From Neomelitea salexigens DSM 19753 (GTDB taxonomy: Bacteria > Pseudomonadota > Gammaproteobacteria > Pseudomonadales > Spongiibacteraceae): DNA of 64,000 bases. The translations under genes and the position numbers were made by a program. The stretch's first letter is position 1; each line of letters opens with the position of its first letter. The stretch covers positions 58,154 to 122,153 of the forward strand of contig NZ_AULP01000007.1 in assembly GCF_000422345.1 (NCBI RefSeq), in the 5' to 3' direction. Shown here piece after piece: positions 8,792 through 16,166 of this stretch. Under the pieces are notes generated by a model. The model had not been told where the DNA came from and ran no database searches. It was given only the letters and a program-made list of their open reading frames with translations.

Positions 8792-11008
8792 TCAGCAACC
8801 TATCAGCCCCACCTCGACTGGACCATCCGCCTCAATTCTAATATCAGGAAAACAACTCAAGCCCGCGCGAGCGGGATCTATTTGCAGATATTTTACATTT
8901 CGAGCCTTTATATGTACGCGATCGGTAGGCGGAATTGCAGTGCTCGAACTCCAACCACGCTGACGACGGACATAAGGCGCTGGCTCGTGGCTACCTCCAG
9001 AAAGGACACCGACGTTTGAACTGAGCGGCGTTGGCTCACCCTGAGCCACACCAAGCCCCTCTGTAACAATATCAATTTCGCCAGTTAAAAGTTGCTCATC
9101 ATTAAGCTCTATATTAGAAACCCAATACGCTCCACTTGGTGCAACGACTCCCGCGCGCGGACTATCTTGCGAGCGATCTATAATATACCGCACCCTAGCC
9201 GGGTTACGTTCTACCAAATGCTCCCCAAGAAACTCAGTTGCCTGGGGATAGTAATCATAGGTTGAGGGGGAAAGGTGGTCCCAGGTTGGGAAGCTTAATA
9301 CATCATATCTTAAGCCAGCACTGTCTAGCGCTTGCACTGTAAGCTCAGTTAACGGCAATGATTGCAGCTCATCCAGAACTGAAACCCACATCATAACGGG
9401 GACATTATGCATACTCGCCACGAGGTGCTCGACTGGTGTGGTCGCGACTACCGGCGCAATTCGAGCAAATAAATCAGGGTAGCGTGACGCAAGGCGGAAA
9501 CTTCCAATGCCACCCATAGAGATCCCGCTCATAGCAACCCATTCTGGGTCAAGTTTATAATGACGCGCAACATCAGCCCAGACTTCGAATACATCAGCTT
9601 CAGCCATGTCGATGTAAAAACCATCAGGCCCTCGCGCCGCAGGCGTTATAACAATACTACCGCGACCGCGCTCACCATACTGCTCTGCGTGCCGACTACC
9701 TAAATACTGATTAAAATTAGCCGACAGGGCATGTAGTAATAATGTTAGGCCATAACCCTCCACGGATGGGGGCGTTCGCGGCACATAGATCGCATAGGGC
9801 TGCAATTGCCCAATAAGAGGCCCATCACACTCCCCCGTCGTTCCAATTCCACATTGACGAGCGTAATCAACGCCTTGCCCGTACTCAAACCTACTAGCAA
9901 AGATTCGGTTCATGTGCCCCGTTAACGGCACACCGGATTCATCCGTGATGGAGTCCATAAGTTTTGCAAAATCGACAACCGCATAGAACGCGCTTATATC
10001 GCCTGAGCTGAGCGCATCTGCCTGCGCTCGTTCCCGCCAAAAATGCGCTTCAGCTAACGCCTGCGCAGCAGCACCAACAATTGTTCTACCGCTCTTGGCA
10101 GTAAATTGCGGCATGGGTTCTTCACGAAATGCTACGTTATACAGTGCCGCCCCAGAAATGGCTGCGCCGCCTGGCGTAGTGTCATTTGCGATCAACCCCG
10201 GCTGAAGATACTGGCCAGACTCCAAATCCCATAATCCTACACCCGCAGCCAAACGAACTTTACCTCGACCTGGACGCCATATACCGTGGGGAACTCTTAC
10301 CTCAATCTGACGCCGCACTCGATCCACATTTACAGTGATATCAGCCTCTATAACAGTTAAGTCACTTGCTTTATGGGCAACCGCTTCATTGCCATGTACT
10401 GTGACAAAGATAACTGCAGGCGACCTAACGCCCGCGCCGAGAGGCCAATCTACAGGTTCATCGGAGGCGCCAATCGCAAGCGTGAATGCGGAAAGCTCTG
10501 GCTCCATCATTGTATTTAGCGTTAGCCGAAAAGCCGTCGCATTGTTTAAAGCTCGTACCCGCAGCTCAACGAGATCGGCAGCATTATTGGCATAAGCCGA
10601 ATTCGTCGGATAGGTTAATGTTCCCGCTTTACGAGAAAAAATATAGCTGGTGCTCCCCAGTCCTTGAGGGTCTGTGAAATCCTGAGTTCCAGCAGCACCG
10701 TGATCGTCAAACAGCCAATCCTGATAGATAAATTCTCCTGAGCGATAAGCAGTCGCGCCGGAAATCAGAATAGGCTGCGCATTCCAAACACCGGTATTGC
10801 TAAGCTGTGGAGCGACTGGCGGTGGCGCGTAAAGAATTGGCGGGCCAGGTCTAGGAATGATATTTGATGGCAAACCAGCCAATTGATCGACATCAATCGA
10901 CTGATTTTCATTAATTTTATTATTTTCCCGACAACCTTGAATTGACAATACAGCGAATACAAAAAGCGCGAAGGGCCTTACCTTCCAGACGTTTAAAAAC
11001 TTAATCAT
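8792..11008 (-). CDS. Secreted lipoprotein alpha/beta hydrolase (esterase / PHB-depolymerase-like)
   Basis: About 738 residues. I take the ATG at 11008 (MIKFLNVWKV...) because it is preceded by ggattccgcc and gives a compact signal peptide ending in the lipobox LSIQGC; an in-frame ATG lies 12 bases upstream. Residues about 30-330 are beta-rich and proline-rich. The C-terminal half is an alpha/beta hydrolase with nucleophile motif GISMGG (WVAMSGISMGGIGSF), a likely Asp in SVLDELQ and a His in PTWDHLSP. A further beta-domain ends in a Cys. It resembles serine esterases of the polyhydroxybutyrate depolymerase/S9 type that act outside the inner membrane; the substrate is unknown. The TetR gene at 11258 is divergent and is the probable regulator. 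It is cargo within the island. Confidence 0.75.
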   Translation of the reverse strand: MIKFLNVWKVRPFALFVFAVLSIQGCRENNKINENQSIDVDQLAGLPSNIIPRPGPPILYAPPPVAPQLSNTGVWNAQPILISGATAYRSGEFIYQDWLFDDHGAAGTQDFTDPQGLGSTSYIFSRKAGTLTYPTNSAYANNAADLVELRVRALNNATAFRLTLNTMMEPELSAFTLAIGASDEPVDWPLGAGVRSPAVIFVTVHGNEAVAHKASDLTVIEADITVNVDRVRRQIEVRVPHGIWRPGRGKVRLAAGVGLWDLESGQYLQPGLIANDTTPGGAAISGAALYNVAFREEPMPQFTAKSGRTIVGAAAQALAEAHFWRERAQADALSSGDISAFYAVVDFAKLMDSITDESGVPLTGHMNRIFASRFEYGQGVDYARQCGIGTTGECDGPLIGQLQPYAIYVPRTPPSVEGYGLTLLLHALSANFNQYLGSRHAEQYGERGRGSIVITPAARGPDGFYIDMAEADVFEVWADVARHYKLDPEWVAMSGISMGGIGSFRLASRYPDLFARIAPVVATTPVEHLVASMHNVPVMMWVSVLDELQSLPLTELTVQALDSAGLRYDVLSFPTWDHLSPSTYDYYPQATEFLGEHLVERNPARVRYIIDRSQDSPRAGVVAPSGAYWVSNIELNDEQLLTGEIDIVTEGLGVAQGEPTPLSSNVGVLSGGSHEPAPYVRRQRGWSSSTAIPPTDRVHIKARNVKYLQIDPARAGLSCFPDIRIEADGPVEVGLIGC

Positions 11009-11257
11009 GGCGGAATCCATTCTTATTGTATAAAACTCATATCCTTATCGGATTTATACGTTTTTCTGTTCAGCCTAAATTTTTACAAAAATAGCCGCGA
11101 TAGCTAAATAACGCGCCCTGCAAAAACTTAACTATAACCTCGACCTCACAAAGTAACCAACTGGTGACGCCCAGTAATATAACCACTAGAGCACATAATT
11201 GTCAATATGAGTGGCGTTGTGATTTAATTCGACCGACAAAATAAACAGGACAACAGT

Positions 11258-11926
11258 GTGAGTTCAAGTGATAAAGTTGAAAAACCCCAGCCCAGCAATA
11301 TCCGCAATCCCATTGGCGGACGTGACCGGCTACTGAAGGCGGCACTGCGGCTTGGCGAAAAGCATCGATCAATTTCAAATATTGGACTACGCGAGCTAGC
11401 ACGCGAGGCCGGCATGCACCACACAGCAATTTATCGACACTTTCAATCAATAGATGACATCGCCCTAGCACTAGTAGAGCTGCTAGCTAGCGAGCTCAGG
11501 GCTGAACTTCAACTGGCTGCGAAAGCCTTTGGAGGTAACACCCAGGATATGATTAGAGCCTCAACACAACACTATTTTAACTACGTCAGCGAACATCCTC
11601 TAGGCGTAATATTCTGCGCTAGAGAAATACATGGCAGTTTGCCGAGCTTAAGAAGAGCACTACAAAGCATGCTGGATGATTTTGCGCTAGATAGAGCGGA
11701 GGATCTAAGCAAACTTGGTCAAAACGACTCACTACCAAATTTCGAAACACTTTTAATACTGACACGCCTAATAGCGCAACATACACTATTCGCAGCCTTA
11801 GATTACTTAGAAGAGCCCAAAGATAGAGAGCGAATAGTAGAACAAACAATTATTTTCGTCGGCTGGCTTATAGAGGGCGCTAACTCATATTCAAATCCTA
11901 AAATCACCCAGACTCCTAAAGCCTAA
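11258..11926 (+). CDS. TetR-family transcriptional regulator
   Basis: 222 residues. The N-terminal TetR helix-turn-helix lies at about 28-75 (LRELAREAGMHHTAIYRHFQ), followed by an all-helical ligand domain. The GTG start at 11258 has acagga seven bases upstream. It is divergent from the secreted hydrolase, with 249 bp between the two starts containing an inverted pair gtataaa ... tttatac at 11028-11059, a plausible operator position. By family behaviour it should repress the hydrolase and itself until an unknown small molecule binds. No gene follows it in the same direction before the truncated AraC gene on the other strand. Confidence 0.85.
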   Translation: MSSSDKVEKPQPSNIRNPIGGRDRLLKAALRLGEKHRSISNIGLRELAREAGMHHTAIYRHFQSIDDIALALVELLASELRAELQLAAKAFGGNTQDMIRASTQHYFNYVSEHPLGVIFCAREIHGSLPSLRRALQSMLDDFALDRAEDLSKLGQNDSLPNFETLLILTRLIAQHTLFAALDYLEEPKDRERIVEQTIIFVGWLIEGANSYSNPKITQTPKA

Positions 11927-11985
11927 CTCTATCCAGAAACCCACCTCTACTTTGCAAAAATTATCCCATACTCAATTAATCGTAA

Positions 11986-12374
11986 TTAACTTTCCCGCTG
12001 CGGCCTTGAGCGCTCCAGTTCAATTAACCGCCTATACCGGTTTGGGGTAGCGCCATGCCATTGTTTAAATGCACGACCAAAGGCGCTTTGCTCAGAATAC
12101 CCCAATAATTGAGATATTTCCGCCAATTCAAGCTGACTATTTGCCAAATACTGCTTTGCCAATTGATAACGCAGTGTTTGTAAAAAGTGCCTATAATTTA
12201 TACTCCGCTGATCTAAGCGCCGATAAAAAGAACGCAACGGCATATCTAATATGTTTGCAATAGCAGAAGCCGACACATCCCCCTGAGGAATTGCTCTAAG
12301 AATATTAATTTCAAGAGCTTTCAAAAATGGATCTGGTCGCGGCGTTACCTCCATAAGCGAATCAGCATGGAGTT
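11986..12374 (-). pseudogene. AraC-family regulator, only the C-terminal DNA-binding part remains
   Basis: The frame is open from the IS3 left end (12375) to the stop at 11986 and encodes the double helix-turn-helix of AraC proteins: PLRSFYRRLDQRSINYRHFL, then the second HTH and signature LLGYSEQSAFGRAFKQWHG. The usual N-terminal effector-binding domain of about 200 residues is missing. It is not found on the far side of the IS, so the insertion came with a deletion. An internal ATG at 12354 could give a 122-residue DNA-binding fragment. AraC proteins of this OruR-like type usually activate a nearby catabolic gene; here the natural target may have been the esterase. Confidence 0.85.
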
Positions 12375-12437
12375 TGAATCGCCCCCAGTTTACTAGATAC
12401 CTCCCAGCCAGAGAAAATGGCTTAAAGAGAGCTATGT

Positions 12438-12716
12438 ATGAGCAACAAGCGTTACCCAGAAGAATTCAAGATAGAAGCGGTCAAACAGGTTACCGATCGC
12501 GGTCACAGTGTCGCGGAGGTTGCCAGCCGACTTGGCGCCACAACGCATAGTCTGTATGCCTGGATCAAGAAGTACGGACCTGAAGCCAACGACTATCAGG
12601 CCAAGGCTGACGAGCAAGCTGAGATTCGGCGATTAAAGAAAGAGCTCCAACGAGTCACGGAGGAGCGCGACATTCTAAAAAAAGCCGCGGCGTACTTCGC
12701 CAGCCACCCCGAGTGA
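12438..12716 (+). CDS. IS3-family transposase OrfA
   Basis: 92 residues with an N-terminal helix-turn-helix (about 8-40: EEFKIEAVKQVTDRGHSVAEVASRLG...) and a C-terminal leucine-zipper helix (about 57-82). A run of seven A followed by g at 12677-12684 is the usual slippery site. A -1 shift there enters the orfB frame without a stop and would produce the OrfAB transposase. The stop TGA overlaps the GTG of orfB (GTGA at 12713-12716). Confidence 0.92.
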   Translation: MSNKRYPEEFKIEAVKQVTDRGHSVAEVASRLGATTHSLYAWIKKYGPEANDYQAKADEQAEIRRLKKELQRVTEERDILKKAAAYFASHPE

Positions 12717-13585
12717 GGTACGCCTTTATTCGAGAGCAGGCTTCCCGGCTACCGGTTCTCACTCTCTGCGGACTTATGGATGTTCATCCCAGCGGATACT
12801 ATGCCTGGCTTAAACAACCCAAATCCAAGCGCCGCAAGGCCGATGAGCGCCTGACAGGTCTGATTAAACAGTTCTGGCTGGAATCCGGTGGCGTCTACGG
12901 GTATCGCAAGATACATAGCGATCTGCGTGACCATGGAGAGCACTGCGGGCCAAATCGAGTACACCGACTCATGAAGCAATCAGGGCTTCGGGCTCAGGTC
13001 GGATACCGGAAACCACGAGCGCCAAATGGTGCCGTACATATTGTTACGCCCAATCGCTTGCAACGACAGTTCAATCCTGAGTCGCCGGATCAGAGCTGGG
13101 TGACCGATATAACCCATATCCGAACTCACGAAGGCTGGTTGTATCTTGCTGTGGTTGTAGACCTGTTCTCACGGCGAGTGATTGGCTGGTCTATGCAATC
13201 GCGGATTACCAAAGAGCTGGTGCTTGATGCATTGCTCATGGCGATCTGGAGGCGCAATCCCACGACGATGGTTACAGTGCATTCAGACCAGGGGAGCCAA
13301 TATACAAGTCATGACTGGAGCGCATTTCTGAAAGCTCATGGCCTTGAAGGCAGTATGAGCAGGCGAGGTAATTGTCACGACAATGCGGTGGCGGAAAGCT
13401 TTTTTCAATTACTGAAACGCGAGCGGATCAAACGCAAAATCTACAACACACGAGACGAAGCTCGCAGTGACATATTTGATTACATTGAATTGTTTTACAA
13501 CAGTAAGCGGCGGCATGGTTTTAATAACCAGCTCTCGCCTGTAGAGTACGAGAGGCAACACCACGAGAGGCTGGCGAGTATCTAG
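12713..13585 (+). CDS. IS3-family transposase OrfB (DDE integrase domain)
   Basis: 290 residues with the N-terminal HTH_21-type region (GVYGYRKIHSDLRDHGEHCG) and an rve/DDE domain. The three catalytic acids are visible in WVTDITHI, VHSDQGSQY and DNAVAESFF, and the expected YNSKRRHGFNNQLSPVEYE tail is present. No frame damage is seen, so the element is probably active. It belongs to the IS3 family; I cannot assign the exact IS name. Confidence 0.93.
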   Translation: MRYAFIREQASRLPVLTLCGLMDVHPSGYYAWLKQPKSKRRKADERLTGLIKQFWLESGGVYGYRKIHSDLRDHGEHCGPNRVHRLMKQSGLRAQVGYRKPRAPNGAVHIVTPNRLQRQFNPESPDQSWVTDITHIRTHEGWLYLAVVVDLFSRRVIGWSMQSRITKELVLDALLMAIWRRNPTTMVTVHSDQGSQYTSHDWSAFLKAHGLEGSMSRRGNCHDNAVAESFFQLLKRERIKRKIYNTRDEARSDIFDYIELFYNSKRRHGFNNQLSPVEYERQHHERLASI

Positions 13586-13734
13586 AGGACTGGTGGCGAT
13601 TCACCTTTCTGCCATATCGGGTCCCTCTGTTCCCTGTTACGAGGTTTGGTATCTTCAGTTAACAAGGATAACGTATGCATAATTATCGCGACGGCACTGA
13701 TTAATTTCGGATGAATATCGAATCTTAGATTTCG

Positions 13735-13829
13735 TATGTGCTAACTGCTGCATAAAGAATAGAAAAGAGCGTTTTAAAGTATTTTTGACTCAAATACCGC
13801 AAATACATACGAATTCCATGGTGACATAA
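13735..13829. repeat. Right copy of 95-bp direct repeat (possible attR)
   Basis: Identical to 1-95. Just outside, ttcgtatgt at 13731-13739 is the inverse of acatacgaa at 13804-13812, so the repeat is framed by two inverted 9-bp arms 64 bp apart. The receptor gene on the other strand becomes unrelated sequence exactly at 13829/13830. The 131 bp between the IS3 end (13603) and this repeat hold no gene. Confidence 0.85.
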
Positions 13830-14472
13830 GTTTGTCGTCTTTGGTGATGTTAATCGCCGCGCGGGTGAAAAAGTGATCACTGATTGGCCAATTGACGCCA
13901 GCTTTTAAGCGCCGCTGGGCGTAGTTGCCGACGCCTGCTTCGACGTAAGCAGCGGGTTCTGAGTCGGGTTTTTGCAAGCTGACCACCATGGCGCCACCGG
14001 TGGTGTTTTTGCCAAATAGTGTTCCCTGTGGGCCACGTAATACCTGAATGCTGGCGATGTCGACGGTATCGAGTAGCTGGCCGTCTGAGCGGGGTAGGAA
14101 TAAATCGTCTAAATACACGCCTACCGTGGGGTCAACGCGGGCAAAACCGGTGCGCTCACCAATGCCGCGAATGTAAATTTGATTGGCTTGACCCTTGCGA
14201 ATCTCGAGGCTGGGAACTGACTTGGTTAACTCGCTGGTGTTGCTAATGCCGCGCTCGCGGAGACTATCGGCGCTAATCGCCGTAACGGCAATAGGGATGT
14301 CCTGCATACTTTCACTGCGCTTTCGCGCTGTCACCAGCACCTCTTCCAGCACACCTTTTTGTGCAGGTTTGGCAGCGGCTGGCTCGGCGGCACTGGCGAG
14401 CGGGCTAATACTGAGGCCGAGGGCGATGCCCCCGGCGATAGCACTGAGGCTAGGGCGTGTAAAATAATCCAC
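13830..14472 (-). pseudogene. TonB-dependent receptor, N-terminal fragment cut by island
   Basis: I start at the GTG at 14472 (ggagagtcatc just before it). The fragment has a signal peptide ending ASA, a TonB-box-like stretch (LEEVLVTARK), a complete plug domain (DIPIAVTAISADSLRERGI ... VLRGPQGTLFGKNTTGGAM) and the first barrel strands, then ends at NITKDDKL after about 214 residues. The frame runs 19 further codons into the repeat before a stop. A full receptor has 700-900 residues, so this one cannot form a barrel. Such receptors import ferric siderophores, vitamin B12 or glycans across the outer membrane; the ligand cannot be told from the plug. Confidence 0.9.
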
Positions 14473-14543
14473 GATGACTCTCCGGCGAATGGCGGGCTGC
14501 AATACGCCGCCGTTTATTTATTGTTATAAGTAGTTTTTCTACC

Positions 14544-14581
14544 TTGAAGTATTTTTACACCATAGTGTAAAAATACTTCAA
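14544..14581. promoter_or_regulatory. Perfect 38-bp palindrome upstream of receptor gene
   Basis: Two 17-bp arms, ttgaagtatttttacac and its exact inverse, are separated by cata. The palindrome lies 72 bp upstream of the receptor start and 131 bp beyond the stop of the glycosyltransferase gene, which reads toward it. The AT-rich stem makes a Rho-independent terminator less likely. The central ttacac...gtgtaa core looks like an operator for a dimeric repressor. It could also be a small hairpin repeat. Confidence 0.5.
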
Positions 14582-14711
14582 GTGCCGGCGCTATAACTTT
14601 TTGTCATGTAGGCGCGAAAGCGGGGTTGGCAAGCATCTACAAGCCACTCACCAGGCTGCTGCGTTGTCATAGCCCTGTTTTTCCTGGCGAGACCTTTGTC
14701 GGGCTAAAGGC

Positions 14712-15461
14712 TTATCGGTGCGCATAATCCAATTGCGGGTAGTGCGCTAGGCATTGGCGTGTGAGCTTTTCGAGTTCAACGGCGATATTTAGGTCTCGAG
14801 ATGAAAAGCGGCGACGAATGCCATTTGCCAACTTGAGGAAAGTAAATAGTGCGTTGGCAGGCCAACTAAATTGGTAGTGTTGCCTTAGAGGGCCTGCACT
14901 GAAGTGGCGGATATAGTCCGCTACGGCAGGGTCGCTATTATTGTTCCACTTCTTAGAGAGTTCGAAAAAATGGGGCTCGTCCTTCAAACAGTGGATTACG
15001 TGTCCATTTTCTCCCCACCCTACGTCGTCACCGTCAGGAATCGCTTTGCCACGCATGCCGATAACACGATCTAAAAAAGCGATGCTTTCAGGGCACGATA
15101 GCAATAACAGCACTCCTGAGTTCACTCTGTTGCTGTAGCCCTTCGCGGCGTAGATGCTATATCCATCTTGAACGGCTTCGTTTAGAGGAGGGCACTGCGG
15201 CTGAATGTATGCATCTGCATCAACAAATAGTACTTGTTTATAGCCACTTAGCATGGCGTAACGAATCAGGTGGAGCTTTAGCCATGCGACCTCCATGCCC
15301 AGTGGGCTGTAGTACGGACGTGTGACCGCTTGGTAGTGATAGTGATTGCGCTCGGCATAACGGCGCTGGCTCGCGATATTGCGCTGATAAAGCAACCCGT
15401 AACCATTGATAGCAATCGTCATCACTAAGGTGTCTTCTGGTTGGGGGTTGGGGTGACTCAT
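14712..15461 (-). CDS. Glycosyltransferase, GT34/GT8-like fold with DxD motif
   Basis: 249 residues from the ATG at 15461, chosen because aggaatccgcc precedes it (a longer frame starts ten codons earlier without a good site). The N-terminal region TIAINGYGLLYQRNIASQRR begins a nucleotide-sugar-binding fold. D81-x-D83 in VLFVDADAYI is the metal-binding motif, and SGVLLLLSC plus HFSAGPL follow where acceptor-site motifs lie in galactosyl/mannosyl transferases. There is no signal peptide or membrane segment, so it is probably cytoplasmic or peripheral. It stands alone and reads toward the broken receptor gene. Donor and acceptor are unknown. Confidence 0.65.
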   Translation of the reverse strand: MSHPNPQPEDTLVMTIAINGYGLLYQRNIASQRRYAERNHYHYQAVTRPYYSPLGMEVAWLKLHLIRYAMLSGYKQVLFVDADAYIQPQCPPLNEAVQDGYSIYAAKGYSNRVNSGVLLLLSCPESIAFLDRVIGMRGKAIPDGDDVGWGENGHVIHCLKDEPHFFELSKKWNNNSDPAVADYIRHFSAGPLRQHYQFSWPANALFTFLKLANGIRRRFSSRDLNIAVELEKLTRQCLAHYPQLDYAHR

Positions 15462-15570
15462 GGCGGATTCCTGGTGATTGGGCGGTATCAATTAGTCGCG
15501 AAATCAATGCCCTTCAGTTGAGGTTAAGCCAAGCAAGATTAGGCTAAAAACTCTAATGGAGGATATAGCG

Positions 15571-16038
15571 ATGAACAAGACATTTAGAGGGGCGTCCAGA
15601 AACTACCTCTTGGCGGGGATTGCGCTGGCACTAGTTGCCGTATTTGCCACGCCAAATCACGCTCAGGCCGATAATGCAGACGTCGCGGCGGCGGTTTTGT
15701 TGGGGGCTGCCGTTGTCTATGCCGCGCACGACAGTGACGTGAGGTATGTACACCGCCACCACGCGCACTGTGGTCACGCGGTAGTCAAACACCCCAATCG
15801 CCGACACGGCTATCGCCACGCCTACCGATCCGGTTATCGCGATGGTTATGACGACGGCGCCTACCATTACAGCCGCCCCCACTATGGTAAATACCACCAC
15901 AAACGCGATTACTGGCGTCACCACAACAGTCGCTACGACCGTCATCCCCATAAGGGCGGCTATCGTCCCCACAAAGGCCTCCGGGTTCATGGTAAGGGCA
16001 ATGACTGGAACACGCGGGTGATTATTCGCGAATACTAA
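15571..16038 (+). CDS. Exported His/Tyr/Arg-rich protein of unknown function
   Basis: I choose the ATG at 15571 because ggagg lies eight bases before it; an in-frame ATG at 15556 has no site. The protein has 155 residues: a signal peptide (about 8-33, cleavage near HAQA), a short hydrophobic patch (DVAAAVLLGAAVVYAA), and then a strongly basic tail dominated by His, Tyr, Arg and Gly with GYR.GY.DG-type repeats. Histidine clusters suggest metal binding (Ni, Cu or Zn) in the periplasm or cell surface, but that is inference. A terminator-like hairpin follows. It is transcribed alone. Confidence 0.7.
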   Translation: MNKTFRGASRNYLLAGIALALVAVFATPNHAQADNADVAAAVLLGAAVVYAAHDSDVRYVHRHHAHCGHAVVKHPNRRHGYRHAYRSGYRDGYDDGAYHYSRPHYGKYHHKRDYWRHHNSRYDRHPHKGGYRPHKGLRVHGKGNDWNTRVIIREY

Positions 16039-16081
16039 TACGCTTTTGTTGCCCGGGGTGACGGCGCTTGCGGTCGGGCGG

Positions 16082-16148
16082 GCGGCCTATCAGGCAGCTG
16101 CTAGACTCAGGTTGAGCGGCTTTTCTGATAGGCCGCTTTGCTTTTTTG
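16082..16148 (+). terminator. Long hairpin followed by T-rich tract
   Basis: The arms gcggcctatcag (16082-16093) and ctgataggccgc (16125-16136) pair perfectly around a 31-base loop and are followed by tttgcttttttg. It should end the His-rich gene. Because the glutamate dehydrogenase ATG is only 18 bases further on, it could also act on readthrough into that gene. Confidence 0.7.
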
Positions 16149-16166
16149 TCGAGTGAGACCGGTGAT

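Larger units (their letters stand above)
12375..13603 (+). mobile_element. Complete IS3-family insertion sequence (1229 bp)
   Basis: The 26-bp terminal inverted repeats at 12375-12400 and 13578-13603 begin tgaatcgcc and end ctagatac, with four mismatches between them. Inside are overlapping orfA and orfB. The three bases outside each end differ (gtt on the left, cct on the right), so there is no visible target duplication. That fits an insertion followed by an adjacent deletion or recombination, and matches the loss of the AraC 5' part. Confidence 0.9.
1..13829. mobile_element. Genomic island bounded by 95-bp direct repeats, inserted in a TonB receptor gene
   Basis: The first 95 bases of the window recur without a mismatch at 13735-13829. 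Between them lie a four-gene recombinase operon, IS remnants, a possible TnsE fragment, an esterase/TetR cargo and a complete IS3-family element. To the right of the second repeat, a TonB-dependent receptor reading frame starts abruptly in mid-barrel, so the right boundary is a real junction. The left flank is outside the window, so I cannot show that the 3' part of the same receptor lies there. Recombinase genes at one end and direct repeats at both ends fit integration by tyrosine recombinases. The AT-rich composition of 1-7000 against the GC-richer sequence after 14000 supports acquisition. Confidence 0.75.

Noticed and set aside
8696-9019. Open frame of 107 codons on the plus strand
   Set aside because: It overlaps the IS66 end and the 3' part of the esterase gene, has no family resemblance and is a shadow frame.
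1-13829. Phage or conjugative element
   Set aside because: No capsid, tail, portal, relaxase or type IV secretion gene is present between the repeats.
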